Of a DNA stretch of 64,000 nucleotides, positions 43,966 through 53,472 are shown in pieces. Under the pieces are notes generated by a model. It ran no database searches and had not been told where the DNA came from. It saw only the letters and a program-made list of their open reading frames with translations. The first letter of the stretch is position 1; every line of letters starts with the position of its first letter. Both the position numbers and the translations under genes were made by a program. The DNA comes from RGIG4140 sp045638265. GTDB taxonomy: Bacteria; Pseudomonadota; Alphaproteobacteria; CAAHEQ01; UBA3637. The DNA is taken from contig JAZUBA010000044.1 of the NCBI GenBank assembly GCA_045638265.1, positions 273,004 to 337,003 of the forward strand. Reading direction: 5' to 3'.

Positions 43966-44919
43966 ATGAAAAAACATAAATATATGGAAGAAATTGATGA
44001 AATCGGTACCAGAGAAACGGGTTCAGAAGAGACACCTACCAAACAAAAATCAACCCGCCGTATTTTAAAGTCATTTTTAATCTTGGTTTTAACAGCATTA
44101 TGTGTTGTCGGATTAATTCTCATAAAAAAAGTCAATCAAAAAACACATGCCGATACATTAACTGCCCCACAAACCATTAACAACATTATTTCAAAAAAAA
44201 TACCATTATTAAAAAAGGAACCGGTTAAAAATACGACGGAAACACCTTTTGTTGAAACAATCCCCGACACACCGGTTATCCCAACTATTTCGGCACCTAT
44301 TAATACCGTATCAACAATTGACAACTCCATCAGTGACACGAACCTATCTGTCCCTATTTCAAACAAAACACCAACAGAGACAGTCCCTGAAGCTGAACCG
44401 ATTGTTATAGATACAAAAACAAACTATACGTTGGCACAAGCTTTGACTTTTAAAGAAAACTTTTTAAACGGTCATTCTTGCCGAAACGACTATTTAGCAT
44501 TAACAGACAGCACAAATAAAACACCGGACATGTTAAAAGCTATTAACAATTTATCACCTTATTGTCTTAATCATCAAAATGCTGCCGAAAATGTCAGAAA
44601 AGCATTTTTAAAGAATAAACGGAATGCATTGGTTGCTATGTATCAGATGAAAAGTCCGCTTTGGCTATCTTATTTAAAAACCATTCCCGTTTATCTAGTT
44701 GAAATTCGCAAATTAAATCCGACAGGTTCAAAACCAAAAGATTTAATCTATAAAGCACAAAATGAATTATATCAAAACAACATTGAACAAGCTGATAAAA
44801 TATTAAAACAATTACCAGAAAATATGCAATTAGCCATGTTGGATTTTTTCCGTGAAGCTGAATTATATTTACGTGCTGATAAAAGCTTAACATCATTAAT
44901 TTTATCATTTGAAAAATAA
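43966..44919 (+). CDS. Mic60/mitofilin-like inner-membrane protein (COG4223-type)
   Basis: 317 residues from MKKHKYMEEIDEIG. A basic cytoplasmic N-terminus of about 25 residues leads into one membrane helix (about 30-50), then a Pro/Thr-rich periplasmic linker and a helical C-terminal domain. The end resembles the mitofilin C-terminal region: 'TYKENFLNG'-type (TFKENFLNGHSCRNDYLAL), 'NPTGSKPKDLIYKAQNELYQNNIEQADKILKQLPEN'. Position supports this, since Alphaproteobacteria carry a Mic60 homologue directly before hemY. The protein is shorter than most and the usual long coiled coil is reduced. It lies 12 bases before hemY. Mic60 shapes membranes in photosynthetic relatives; here the role is inferred. 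Confidence 0.6.
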   Translation: MKKHKYMEEIDEIGTRETGSEETPTKQKSTRRILKSFLILVLTALCVVGLILIKKVNQKTHADTLTAPQTINNIISKKIPLLKKEPVKNTTETPFVETIPDTPVIPTISAPINTVSTIDNSISDTNLSVPISNKTPTETVPEAEPIVIDTKTNYTLAQALTFKENFLNGHSCRNDYLALTDSTNKTPDMLKAINNLSPYCLNHQNAAENVRKAFLKNKRNALVAMYQMKSPLWLSYLKTIPVYLVEIRKLNPTGSKPKDLIYKAQNELYQNNIEQADKILKQLPENMQLAMLDFFREAELYLRADKSLTSLILSFEK

Positions 44920-44931
44920 AGGAGACCGACT

Positions 44932-46119
44932 ATGTTAAAACTTATTGTTTTTATTATTTCTTTATTTACAATCGGCTACCTGATTATCAATGATAATATG
45001 CTGATTACCATGACGGGTTTCGGCTATGAGATTACCATATCAAGCATTCTCTTGCTCGCCTTGGTTATTTTGTTTTTCTATTTTATTCACCTACTGAAAA
45101 AACCGTTGGTATGGTGTGGCATTATCCGTCAAAAAATAACAACGGCTCAATTTGTTAAACGGGAAAAATATTTAACAAACTTAATTAAAACACTTTTAGA
45201 AAACGATAAACAAGCATTGAATCAATTACTCAAACAGAAAAAAGGATTGTTTCACAAAGCCGATAATAAGCATCTTTTAATACAGGCTCTTATTTCACCT
45301 GAAAACACTGTATTTGAAGAAATGAGTAAAAATCCGGAAACTGAATTAGCCGGTTTACACGGATTATTTGCTATTGCTCAAAAACAAGGCAATTTAAAAG
45401 AACAAGAACGTATTTTAAACATCGCTTTTGAAAAGAATCCGAAATTACATTGGGTTATTGAAAATCGTTTTCATTTAGCCATTTTGCAAAACGATTGGGA
45501 AAGAGCCTTAAAATTGTTGGAAGAAGTCAAAAACAACAAATTGATTGATAAAGAAGATTATACCAAAGCCAAAGCTGGTATTTTGTTTAAACTGAACAAA
45601 CCTACGGAAGCATTTTCATTAGATAATACCAATCCGACATTTGCCATAGAAGCTTCAAAAGAATCTCCTAAAAAAGCAATAAACATACTTTTAGAAGCAT
45701 GGCAAAAAACACCGGCTAAAGAAATTTATCAAGCTTATATGCACTTATTTCAAAATGAAACGGCAACAAAACAAATGAAAGCCTTAAAAAAGCTGATTGC
45801 ACACAATCCGACGACTCGGGAAGCGCTTTTGGCACAGGCAGAAACAGCTATCCGGTTAGAATTATGGCGTGAAGCTAAAGAAACAATGCAGGTTTATATG
45901 GCAACCTATCCGTTAACAAAAGAAGCTGCTCATTTAATGGCAACAGTTATTCGTGAAGGTTGGCATCATGAAGAAGAAGCTTTGGAATGGGAACAAAAAG
46001 CCATTGAAACAGAAGAACAATCCGGTTGGGCTTGCTCAAAATGCAATCAAAAAGCCTTAAATTGGGACATTCTCTGCCCTCATTGCAATGCATTTGACAC
46101 ATTGATTTATAGACCATAA
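44932..46119 (+). CDS. hemY: HemY-like TPR membrane protein with C-terminal zinc ribbon
   Basis: 395 residues. Two N-terminal membrane helices (about 2-18 and 35-55) enclose 'MLITMTGFGYEITISSILLLAL', the HemY N-terminal pattern. A long helical-repeat (TPR) region follows, and the protein ends with 'GWACSKCNQKALNWDILCPHCNAFDTL', a CxxC...CxxC ribbon seen in alphaproteobacterial HemY and in LapB-like proteins. HemY in Gammaproteobacteria lies with haem genes; here no hem gene is adjacent, only the Mic60-like gene. Function remains unclear, perhaps envelope assembly. A terminator follows. Confidence 0.8.
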   Translation: MLKLIVFIISLFTIGYLIINDNMLITMTGFGYEITISSILLLALVILFFYFIHLLKKPLVWCGIIRQKITTAQFVKREKYLTNLIKTLLENDKQALNQLLKQKKGLFHKADNKHLLIQALISPENTVFEEMSKNPETELAGLHGLFAIAQKQGNLKEQERILNIAFEKNPKLHWVIENRFHLAILQNDWERALKLLEEVKNNKLIDKEDYTKAKAGILFKLNKPTEAFSLDNTNPTFAIEASKESPKKAINILLEAWQKTPAKEIYQAYMHLFQNETATKQMKALKKLIAHNPTTREALLAQAETAIRLELWREAKETMQVYMATYPLTKEAAHLMATVIREGWHHEEEALEWEQKAIETEEQSGWACSKCNQKALNWDILCPHCNAFDTLIYRP

Positions 46120-46137
46120 CGATTAAAAAAACTTAAA

Positions 46138-46175
46138 AAAATACGGTAATTACGCACTGTACTTACCGTATTTTT
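46138..46175 (+). terminator. Rho-independent terminator after hemY
   Basis: A 10-bp stem (AATACGGTAA / TTACCGTATT) followed by TTTA, placed about 20 bases past the hemY stop and just before the next promoter. Confidence 0.8.
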
Positions 46176-46195
46176 AGTTTATGCAGATAAACTTC

Positions 46196-46224
46196 TTGAT
46201 ATTTGTCAAATATTACGATATAAT
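46196..46224 (+). promoter_or_regulatory. Strong sigma70-like promoter of the 46253 gene
   Basis: TTGATA (46196-46201), a 17-base spacer and a perfect TATAAT (46219-46224), 28 bases before the ATG, which has a GAGGAGG ribosome site. Confidence 0.75.
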
Positions 46225-46252
46225 CGTATTATCTTTATTTGAGGAGGTTCTC

Positions 46253-47254
46253 ATGACAAATCAAACAAATCCGATTGAAGTTTATCGGTCTCCAACAGAA
46301 TTTATCCGTATGGATGAAAACCACGCAACAGGATTAATTGAAGGTAAACGATTTATCGTAAAATTAAACCCTGTCAATCTGTTATCAACTTATTTTCGGT
46401 GGCATAAAAACAAAAATCCTTTATCAACACCTCCTTTATCTAATGAAGGGGCAAAAAAACTGTTAAATGCCATTCTGAAACGCATACCTGAAACAGAAGC
46501 ATTGCACGATGCCCGTCAACGCATTATCAATATTCAAAATATTTTAAGTGAACGCATTGATTATTTAAAAGAAGGATATCATAATATTTCAGAGGGTAAC
46601 AGAAACGAAAAAGAGGTTATTGAAAAGAAAAAAGCACTTAAAGAAGCACAATTAAAAGAAGAATATGCCGAAAAAACCGCACAACGCAAAGCACAAAAAG
46701 AAGCACTCAAAAAAGAACGTTTGGCACAGTTAGAACAAGAAAAAAATGAACGCCGTATTCAAAATGAAGAACGGATTAAACGCCAACGCGAGGAAATGGC
46801 TCAAAAAGCATTGTTAGCAGAAAAAGAACGTAAATTGCAAGCACGCAAACGATTATTTCAACGTATTTTAGATAAAAACACACATATTGAACCTGTTTAT
46901 GAACCAACAGAACAAGGGGTTCCGCAATTCTTTGGCAAATTAGGTAATCTGGTTTATTACGTCTGTCTTGATTCTGAAAAACCGCAATTTTTAAGTGTTG
47001 ATGAAACAGGGACCAAACCTTTACCGCAAAGCGAAATCGGTGATGTTATGGAACAAATCAATGCTTCTTTAAATAAGACCGGTGATTTAGATGAAATGTT
47101 AAATCAATTTGCCGTTTCTTATTATCAATTTGCACAACAAACCAAAAATAACAAATCAAAAGATGAAACGGAAGTGTTAAACAATCCTGTTTGTGAAAAA
47201 ATTGTATCGGGTGACATCTTTAAATTACGTCAAAATACAGAAAATTCACGATAA
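46253..47254 (+). CDS. Charged coiled-coil protein of unknown function
   Basis: 333 residues from MTNQTNPIEVYRSP. No signal peptide or membrane helix. The centre (about residues 115-210) is a long charged helix rich in Lys, Glu, Ala and Gln, predicted as a coiled coil. A globular N-terminal domain ('EFIRMDENHATGLIEGKRFIVKL') and a C-terminal domain ('GVPQFFGKLGNLVYYVCLD') flank it. The family is not recognised. The perfect -10 box and GAGGAGG ribosome site point to high expression. The start at 46253 is favoured over the upstream in-frame ATG at 46181, which lacks a ribosome site. Confidence 0.7.
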   Translation: MTNQTNPIEVYRSPTEFIRMDENHATGLIEGKRFIVKLNPVNLLSTYFRWHKNKNPLSTPPLSNEGAKKLLNAILKRIPETEALHDARQRIINIQNILSERIDYLKEGYHNISEGNRNEKEVIEKKKALKEAQLKEEYAEKTAQRKAQKEALKKERLAQLEQEKNERRIQNEERIKRQREEMAQKALLAEKERKLQARKRLFQRILDKNTHIEPVYEPTEQGVPQFFGKLGNLVYYVCLDSEKPQFLSVDETGTKPLPQSEIGDVMEQINASLNKTGDLDEMLNQFAVSYYQFAQQTKNNKSKDETEVLNNPVCEKIVSGDIFKLRQNTENSR

Positions 47255-47314
47255 TAAAAAAAATACTTTGACAAGTGTCTTTCTTTATTGCATACAATAA
47301 GAAAGAGGTGTTTT

Positions 47315-47776
47315 ATGATATATTGTGATTTAGACGGTGTATTAGCCGATTTTAACAAAGCTTTTCAACGATTAACAGGAAAATTACCCCATGAAGTTGA
47401 TCGACAAGCACTTTGGACAACCATTAACAACACGCCGTTATATTGGTATCAGCTAGATAAAATGCCTGATGCCGATGTTTTATTGACATTCTTAAACAAG
47501 GCATCTTATCAAATTTTAACAGGCTTACCAGCCAGCGGTTATGATAAAGCCGAAGTAGAAAAACGTGCTTGGGTTAAAGATAAAATTGATGAAAATCTAC
47601 ATGTCATTTGTTGTTTAAGTAAAGACAAACCTGTTTATTGCCAAAAAGGTGATATTTTAATTGATGACTATCCCTCAAACATCAGAGCATGGGAAAAAGC
47701 AGGTGGTATCGGTATTTTACATACAGATGCACAATCAACCATTCAGCAATTACAAACCATCTTGTCTGAAAAATAA
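47315..47776 (+). CDS. 5'(3')-deoxyribonucleotidase-like HAD protein
   Basis: 153 residues from MIYCDLDGVLADFNKAF. Motif I is CDLDGVLADF. The C-terminal 'VYCQKGDILIDDYPSNIRAWEKAGGIGILH' has the paired Asp motif IV typical of the NT5C-type 5'-nucleotidases that dephosphorylate deoxynucleoside monophosphates. The small cap matches that family. The ATG at 47315 follows AAAGAGG; a TTGACA (47268-47273) upstream has a rather long 19-base spacer to TACAAT. It converges with anmK, whose stop is the next base. Confidence 0.82.
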   Translation: MIYCDLDGVLADFNKAFQRLTGKLPHEVDRQALWTTINNTPLYWYQLDKMPDADVLLTFLNKASYQILTGLPASGYDKAEVEKRAWVKDKIDENLHVICCLSKDKPVYCQKGDILIDDYPSNIRAWEKAGGIGILHTDAQSTIQQLQTILSEK

Positions 47777-49075
47777 TTAATCAAAACAAGCCCGACACAA
47801 ACAATCAGCATATGTTATGCGATGGGTATCTGATGTTGTTTTCAGACCGCAAACCGTTGGTGTTTGACAACCGGTTAAACAAGGATCTGTCCACGGATAA
47901 TTTAAATCAAAATAAGCGCCCATCAGAGCCATAAGCATACTTTCAGTCGCCTGACCGTTTTGTTGTTGTCTAATCATCGGTTGTCCAGCTAATCGTGCAT
48001 AAATATCTGCAAAAACTGTTTGATGTGTCGGCAATATCAATCCTTGCTGATTCAGAATATTTTGAAAATCAGCGAACAACACGGGATTTTTCCACCCACC
48101 TCCAAACAACGAAAAATTCGCAGGAATGGTTCCTTTAACAAACTGCAAACCATAAACCATCAAATAAGCCGAAAAATACAAACAGGTTCTCACCTTATCA
48201 GCTAATCCGTCAGCACATTGAAAATCAATTATCTCTTGCGTATTGTAATACATCGGATCTCCTGATTTCGGAGGTTTTGTCTGATAAAAATTTTGCCCTT
48301 TTTCAAATAACCTTTGAAGCAAATCTTGGTTTATTCGTCCCCCTTTGGCGATTTGACCGTTTCTGTCAAACGGCAAATCGGTATATGTGCGAATTAAATA
48401 ATCGGGATATTCATTGCACGGACCCAAATCCCAACCGCCTTTGGCTTTGCCATCTTGAATAACACATAAATTAGATGTATTACCGGCATTAATATCAATA
48501 CGGTTTAAAACACCATCCTGTTTTGCCATAAAGGCATTAAAAACAGGAATCAACGGAGCCCCTTCCCCACCATTAAAAATATCATCCGAGCGAAAATCAT
48601 ATATTACGGATATTCTATGCTCAACCCCAGTTTGTTCCGCCAATAATCGTGCCGTTAAATCAGCCAATTGTTGTCCGGACCCCATTTGTATGGTATACGG
48701 CTTACCATTTATTTTTTCTTTAACAACTCGGGAAGGCGGACAATGATCTAACGTTTTACCGTGAAAACAAATAGCATTTAAGGTTTTTAAATCAATCTGA
48801 TGCGTTACAATAAATGATGTAACGGCTTGAGCAACCTGCGTTATATACCCCTGATGAACAAATTGAAACAAAGAACTATTTTCAATTTCCACACGAGTTT
48901 TGCATAAACGAACAAATTCTCTCAATTCTGCCATTTGTTTTTGCATATCTGCCGAAAACGGAATACTGTCAAAACAAAGCAAATTGATTCGTCCGTCAAA
49001 ACAAACGTAAGCCATATCAACGGCATCCATTGAATTGCCGGTCATTATACCGATATAATAACGTTTTTGTGTCAT
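47777..49075 (-). CDS. anmK: Anhydro-N-acetylmuramic acid kinase
   Basis: 432 residues. 'YYIGIMTGNSMDAVDMAYVCFDG' begins the ATPase fold, and 'YDFRSDDIFNGGEGAPLIPVFNAFM' and 'INAGNTSNLCVI' follow, with 'GWDLGPCNEYPDYLIRTYTD' further on. AnmK phosphorylates and opens anhydro-MurNAc in peptidoglycan recycling. The protein is longer than the usual 360-370 residues, mostly at its C-terminus, which holds several cysteines. The GTS motif is GNS. No murQ or amiD is adjacent. Confidence 0.9.
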   Translation of the reverse strand: MTQKRYYIGIMTGNSMDAVDMAYVCFDGRINLLCFDSIPFSADMQKQMAELREFVRLCKTRVEIENSSLFQFVHQGYITQVAQAVTSFIVTHQIDLKTLNAICFHGKTLDHCPPSRVVKEKINGKPYTIQMGSGQQLADLTARLLAEQTGVEHRISVIYDFRSDDIFNGGEGAPLIPVFNAFMAKQDGVLNRIDINAGNTSNLCVIQDGKAKGGWDLGPCNEYPDYLIRTYTDLPFDRNGQIAKGGRINQDLLQRLFEKGQNFYQTKPPKSGDPMYYNTQEIIDFQCADGLADKVRTCLYFSAYLMVYGLQFVKGTIPANFSLFGGGWKNPVLFADFQNILNQQGLILPTHQTVFADIYARLAGQPMIRQQQNGQATESMLMALMGAYFDLNYPWTDPCLTGCQTPTVCGLKTTSDTHRITYADCLCRACFD

Positions 49076-49136
49076 ATCACTCCTTCATCCAAAAGATAGC
49101 TTTAAAAAGTATAATTCAATGATTATTAAAAAAAAG

Positions 49137-49164
49137 TTGATTTTATTTTATTTAATGATACAAT
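49137..49164 (+). promoter_or_regulatory. Sigma70-like promoter of the AsmA-like gene
   Basis: TTGATT (49137-49142) and TACAAT (49159-49164) with a 16-base spacer, 30 bases before the ATG. Confidence 0.5.
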
Positions 49165-49193
49165 GCAAAAAACATTTATGAAAGGATAAAAAA

Positions 49194-50042
49194 ATGTTAA
49201 AATTCATCAAAAAACTAATCTCTTTTATTTTAAAATTAATTCTGATACTGCTTGTATTACTTTTAATTGCCGTCGGTGTTGCTTATTATTATGCCGGACA
49301 TATTGTTAAAACAGCCGTTGAAGAATTTGTACCTGAAATCACAAAAACAAGTGTCAAACTCAACGATGTGGATATTTCTTTGTTTAAAGGTCGTGTTGCC
49401 TTGAACGGTTTATCTATCGGCAATCCTGACGGTTACGGTGCCAAAGAAGCATTCGGATTAAAGAATATTGTTGTTACGTTTGATCCGAAAACAATCACAG
49501 AAAATAAAATTGTGATTAATCAGATTTTAATTGAAGGCACACACGTTTCTGCCGAAGCAACTTACCAAAACGGTCAAATTTCATCTAACTTGACAGACTT
49601 ACAAAACAACGTCAATGCTTATTTGGCAAAATCTTCAAGCTCTACTGAAACAAAAAAAGAAACGAAAAAAGAAACAACATCTTCAAACACATCGTCAAAA
49701 CAAGTTGTCATTCGTGATTTGCAAATTAATGACAGCAGTTTAACCGTTGGTGTTATGAAACAAACAATAGATATTCCGTTACCGAACATTCAACAAAAGA
49801 ATATTGGCGAACAAAAGAAAAAAATGACTTGGAAAGATACGATTGCTTATATTTTCAACCTCATTACAACCGAATCCGTTAAAAACACGGTAACAGCAAC
49901 ACAAAAAGCATTAAAAGACGGCGCCTTAAAATTATTAGATTCTGCTGAAAATGCCAAGAATGCGTTAAAAGAACAAGCAGGCAATGTTTTGGACTCTGCT
50001 AATTCGTTAAAAGATGGTGTTAAAGGATTATTCTCAAAATAA
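49194..50042 (+). CDS. AsmA/DUF748-like membrane-anchored protein
   Basis: 282 residues. One N-terminal membrane helix (about 9-32) is followed by the AsmA-type start 'VKLNDVDISLFKGRVALNGLSIGNPDGYGAKEAFGLKNIVVTFDP'. A Ser/Thr/Lys-rich linker (about 142-160) and a C-terminal helical region with repeated 'ALKEQAGNVLDSANSLKDG' complete it. AsmA-like proteins are periplasmic lipid-channel or envelope factors; this one is very short, keeping only the N-terminal module, and may assist rather than form a full bridge. AAAGGATAAAA precedes the ATG. A strong terminator follows. Confidence 0.75.
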   Translation: MLKFIKKLISFILKLILILLVLLLIAVGVAYYYAGHIVKTAVEEFVPEITKTSVKLNDVDISLFKGRVALNGLSIGNPDGYGAKEAFGLKNIVVTFDPKTITENKIVINQILIEGTHVSAEATYQNGQISSNLTDLQNNVNAYLAKSSSSTETKKETKKETTSSNTSSKQVVIRDLQINDSSLTVGVMKQTIDIPLPNIQQKNIGEQKKKMTWKDTIAYIFNLITTESVKNTVTATQKALKDGALKLLDSAENAKNALKEQAGNVLDSANSLKDGVKGLFSK

Positions 50043-50059
50043 TCTTTATTTACAATAGC

Positions 50060-50096
50060 TAAAAGGCATCTGTATAAAACAGGTGCCTTTTTTGTG
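50060..50096 (+). terminator. Rho-independent terminator after the AsmA-like gene
   Basis: An 11-bp stem (AAAGGCATCTG / CAGGTGCCTTT, one T-G pair) with a seven-base loop and a run of six T. Confidence 0.85.
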
Positions 50097-50224
50097 TGTC
50101 ATATAGAGTTATTCTTTTTATCTTTTTTTGAAAATTCAATCAAACAAAATGCACTTTGTTAACATTCTGTTAATCTTTTGCTTTGTATACTAAAAAAAAT
50201 TTTAATTAGTGAAAGGAAATCATT

Positions 50225-52687
50225 ATGACCGAAACAACACAAATCTCTCGCAAAACAACAGCTGCCGAGTTACAACGGCTCATTGAATGGCATATCAAAT
50301 ATTCCTTATCAAAACGCGTCTGCGAAGCCGATAAAGATCACTTATTCACGGCTTTGGCAATGGCCGTTCGTGATTTGTGTATTGACAGTATGTTTGAAAC
50401 GGCAGCCCGTCACGAAAAAGAAGATCCGAAACGTGTCTACTATTTATCATTAGAATATTTGTTGGGTCGTTTATTACCAAACAATTTATACAATTTTGAA
50501 ATTATGGATTTATTAGATGATATTCATTTAGACAACCCGATTTCACTGAAAGATGTTTTAGATTGTGAATACGATCCAGCCTTAGGTAACGGCGGTTTGG
50601 GTCGTTTAGCTGCCTGTATTTTAGATTCTATTGCAACACTTGGTATTCCGGGTTACGGCTATGGCATTAACTATCAATTCGGATTATTTAAACAATATTT
50701 TGAAAACGGCTGGCAAAAAGAAAGAGCCGATTCTTGGTTGGAACGTTCTTCTCCATGGCAAATTGAACGGGCAGACAGAAGCTGTTTGGTTCAAATTAAC
50801 GGTCGTGTTGTTTATGAAGAAAAGAACGGCACTCGTGAACCCCATTGGGTTGGCACAGATCAGTTATTGGGTGTACCGTATGATATGCCGATTGTCGGTT
50901 ACGGTGGCAAAACAGTCAACTATTTACGTTTGTTTTCGGCAAAATCAACGAACACTTTGGATATTGAAGAATTTAACAGAGGCGGTTATGTTGAAGCGGT
51001 TGAAAAAAATATTAAAGTTGAAACCATTTCAAAAGTGTTGTATCCCTCTGATGCTGTTGAACAAGGCAAATTCTTACGCTTAATGCAACAATATTTCTTT
51101 ACCTCCTGTGTTATCAATGACATTATGCGTCGTTTCTTGGAAACACATACAGACTTCAATTTATTGCCTGAAAAAGTAGCTATTCAATTAAACGATACGC
51201 ACCCAACACTTGCCGTTGTTGAATTAATGCGTGTCTTAATTGACGTCTATCGTTTAGATTGGGATCAGGCTTTTGATATTACAAAACGGACAATGGCTTA
51301 CACAAACCATACATTGTTACCGGAAGCTTTGGAAAAATGGCCGGTCTCTATGTTTGAAAAACATTTACCACGTCATTTGGGTATCATTTATGAAATTAAC
51401 GACCGTTTAATGAAAGAAGTGATGAACCGTTTCCCGGGTGATATCGGCAAATTGAGTCGTATGTCTATTATTGAAGAAGGTCCGCAAAAACAAATCCGTA
51501 TGGCAAATTTAGCAATTGTCGGCAGTCATTCCGTCAATGGGGTTGCAGCCATCCACACTGATTTGATTAAATCACGTTTAGTCCCTGATTTCTATGAAAT
51601 GTGGCCGGAAAAATTCAATAATAAAACAAATGGCGTAACACCTCGTCGTTGGGTATTGGATTCAAATACAGGTTTATCAAAATTCATTACAGACAGAATT
51701 GGAAAAGAATGGATTACGGATTTTGCACAAATCCGCAAATTAGAAGATTACGTCAATGATGATGCTTCTTTGGATCAATTAATGCAAATCAAATTATCAA
51801 ACAAAAAACGTTTGGCCGGATTAATTGATAGTATGACAGGCATTCGTGTTGATCCGACTTCTATTTTTGACTGTCAGGTTAAACGTATTCACGAATATAA
51901 ACGTCAGTTGTTAAATGCTTTACATATTGTCTATGAATATTTAACTATTGTTGAAGACGGCATTCAATTGCCTGCTCCTAAAACATATATTTTTGGCGGT
52001 AAAGCAGCTCCAAGCTATGACTTCGCAAAATTAGTCATTAAGTTCATTAACAATTTATCTCGTGTCATCAATAATGATCCACGCGTCAAAGACCAATTAA
52101 AAGTTGTCTTCATTCCGGACTATAAAGTTTCGGTTGCCGAAGTTGTCTTCCCCGGTTCAGACGTCAGTGAACAAATTTCAACGGCTGGCTTTGAAGCATC
52201 AGGTACCGGCAATATGAAATTTATGATGAACGGTGCTTTAACAATCGGTACATTAGACGGTGCCAATGTTGAAATTTTGGAACAAGTCGGTAACGAGAAC
52301 TTCTATTTGTTCGGCTTAACCGCTCCGGAAGTAGAACAATTACACGCATCAGACACTTACCGTCCATGGGATTTCTACAATAATGACATCAAGATTCGCC
52401 GTGTAATGGATTCATTGACATCTGGTATTTTTACCCCTGGTGAAGATAAAAATCTGTTTGCTCCGATTTTCCAAAATATTATGTTCAAAGACTACTATAT
52501 GTTGTTAGGGGATTTTGAATCTTATATTTCAGCACATGACAGATTAAGCACAGACTATCTCAATCGTTTATCATGGGCTAAAAAAGCATTAATAAATATT
52601 GCCCGTTCAGGTAAATTTTCCATTGACAGAACGGTAGCCGAATATGCCAAAGACATATGGAATGTTCGCACATCATTGGAGAAATAA
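50225..52687 (+). CDS. glgP: Glycogen/starch phosphorylase
   Basis: 820 residues. 'YYLSLEYLLGRLLPNNLYNF', 'ALGNGGLGRLAACILDSIATL', 'AIQLNDTHPTLAVVELMRVL', 'TNGVTPRRW' and the pyridoxal phosphate Lys in 'EASGTGNMKFMMNGALTIGTLDGANVEI' are all present. The enzyme releases glucose-1-phosphate from alpha-glucans in the cytosol. Length and motifs agree with bacterial GlgP. No other glycogen gene lies in the window. It is followed after 2 bases by trmB, an unrelated function, suggesting cotranscription. AAAGGAAAT precedes the ATG. Confidence 0.97.
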   Translation: MTETTQISRKTTAAELQRLIEWHIKYSLSKRVCEADKDHLFTALAMAVRDLCIDSMFETAARHEKEDPKRVYYLSLEYLLGRLLPNNLYNFEIMDLLDDIHLDNPISLKDVLDCEYDPALGNGGLGRLAACILDSIATLGIPGYGYGINYQFGLFKQYFENGWQKERADSWLERSSPWQIERADRSCLVQINGRVVYEEKNGTREPHWVGTDQLLGVPYDMPIVGYGGKTVNYLRLFSAKSTNTLDIEEFNRGGYVEAVEKNIKVETISKVLYPSDAVEQGKFLRLMQQYFFTSCVINDIMRRFLETHTDFNLLPEKVAIQLNDTHPTLAVVELMRVLIDVYRLDWDQAFDITKRTMAYTNHTLLPEALEKWPVSMFEKHLPRHLGIIYEINDRLMKEVMNRFPGDIGKLSRMSIIEEGPQKQIRMANLAIVGSHSVNGVAAIHTDLIKSRLVPDFYEMWPEKFNNKTNGVTPRRWVLDSNTGLSKFITDRIGKEWITDFAQIRKLEDYVNDDASLDQLMQIKLSNKKRLAGLIDSMTGIRVDPTSIFDCQVKRIHEYKRQLLNALHIVYEYLTIVEDGIQLPAPKTYIFGGKAAPSYDFAKLVIKFINNLSRVINNDPRVKDQLKVVFIPDYKVSVAEVVFPGSDVSEQISTAGFEASGTGNMKFMMNGALTIGTLDGANVEILEQVGNENFYLFGLTAPEVEQLHASDTYRPWDFYNNDIKIRRVMDSLTSGIFTPGEDKNLFAPIFQNIMFKDYYMLLGDFESYISAHDRLSTDYLNRLSWAKKALINIARSGKFSIDRTVAEYAKDIWNVRTSLEK

Positions 52688-52689
52688 AA

Positions 52690-53418
52690 ATGAGCGAAAC
52701 AAAAGAATTACGGTTTTTCGGTCGGCGTAAAGGGAAAGCTATCAAACAATCTAAACAACGGCTGATAGACGAACTTTTACCCCGTCTGAAACCAATCTTA
52801 CCAACAGATAAACAACCGTTTGATATGACAACTTTCTTCGGTATTCAACCCAAAGAAGTATGGTTGGAAGTCGGTTTTGGCGGAGGAGAACACGTCGCTG
52901 AATTAGCAAAACAAAATCCGCAAGTCGGCTATATCGGTGCAGAACCGTTTATGAATGGTGTTGCTTCATTATTGGCTCATTTAAACGGTTCGCATGAAGC
53001 ACCGGTAAAACACGCTGATTTGGAAGAAGGTCGCACTGACAATGTTCGTATATGGCCGGATGATGTACGGGATATGTTTCCGTATTTTACAGATGGATTA
53101 TTTAAACGTGTTTTTATTTTATATCCGGATCCATGGCCCAAAGCCCGTCATGCCGAAAGACGTTTTATTAACAGTCATAATCTTAAACATTTATACCGTT
53201 TGTTGGCTGATGACGGTCAGATTTTTGTCGCAACAGATGTTGCGGAATATGCCGAGTGGGCGGTTGAACAAGTTACATTAGATGGACAGTTTGAACAAAT
53301 CAACACAGACACATCTCAAGCGCCGATTGATTGGGTTCCGACCCGATATGAAAAAAAAGGTATTCAAGCAGGCAGACAACCGATATATCTTGTTTTTTCC
53401 AAAAAAAACACGAAATAA
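52690..53418 (+). CDS. trmB: tRNA (guanine-N7-)-methyltransferase
   Basis: 242 residues. 'WLEVGFGGGEHVAELAKQNPQVGYIGAEPF' is the S-adenosylmethionine site, and 'RVFILYPDPWPKARHAERRF' is the TrmB signature with the catalytic Asp. It methylates G46 in the tRNA variable loop. The start at 52690 is used: it is 2 bases after the glgP stop with GGAG of the glgP end as a ribosome site, and MSETKELRFFGRRKGK matches the family start. Confidence 0.95.
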   Translation: MSETKELRFFGRRKGKAIKQSKQRLIDELLPRLKPILPTDKQPFDMTTFFGIQPKEVWLEVGFGGGEHVAELAKQNPQVGYIGAEPFMNGVASLLAHLNGSHEAPVKHADLEEGRTDNVRIWPDDVRDMFPYFTDGLFKRVFILYPDPWPKARHAERRFINSHNLKHLYRLLADDGQIFVATDVAEYAEWAVEQVTLDGQFEQINTDTSQAPIDWVPTRYEKKGIQAGRQPIYLVFSKKNTK

Positions 53419-53421
53419 TAG

Positions 53422-53450
53422 TTGACGGGAATAAAAAAATAAGCAACAAT
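53422..53450 (+). promoter_or_regulatory. Candidate promoter of the STAS gene
   Basis: TTGACG (53422-53427), a 17-base spacer and AACAAT (53445-53450), just ahead of an AAGGAGGG ribosome site. Confidence 0.45.
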
Positions 53451-53472
53451 AATAATTAAGGAGGGTATCCAA

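Noticed and set aside
50043..50224. Possible riboswitch or leader upstream of glgP
   Set aside because: After the terminator the region is AT-rich with no conserved fold; only a plain TATACT -10-like box was seen, without a matching -35.
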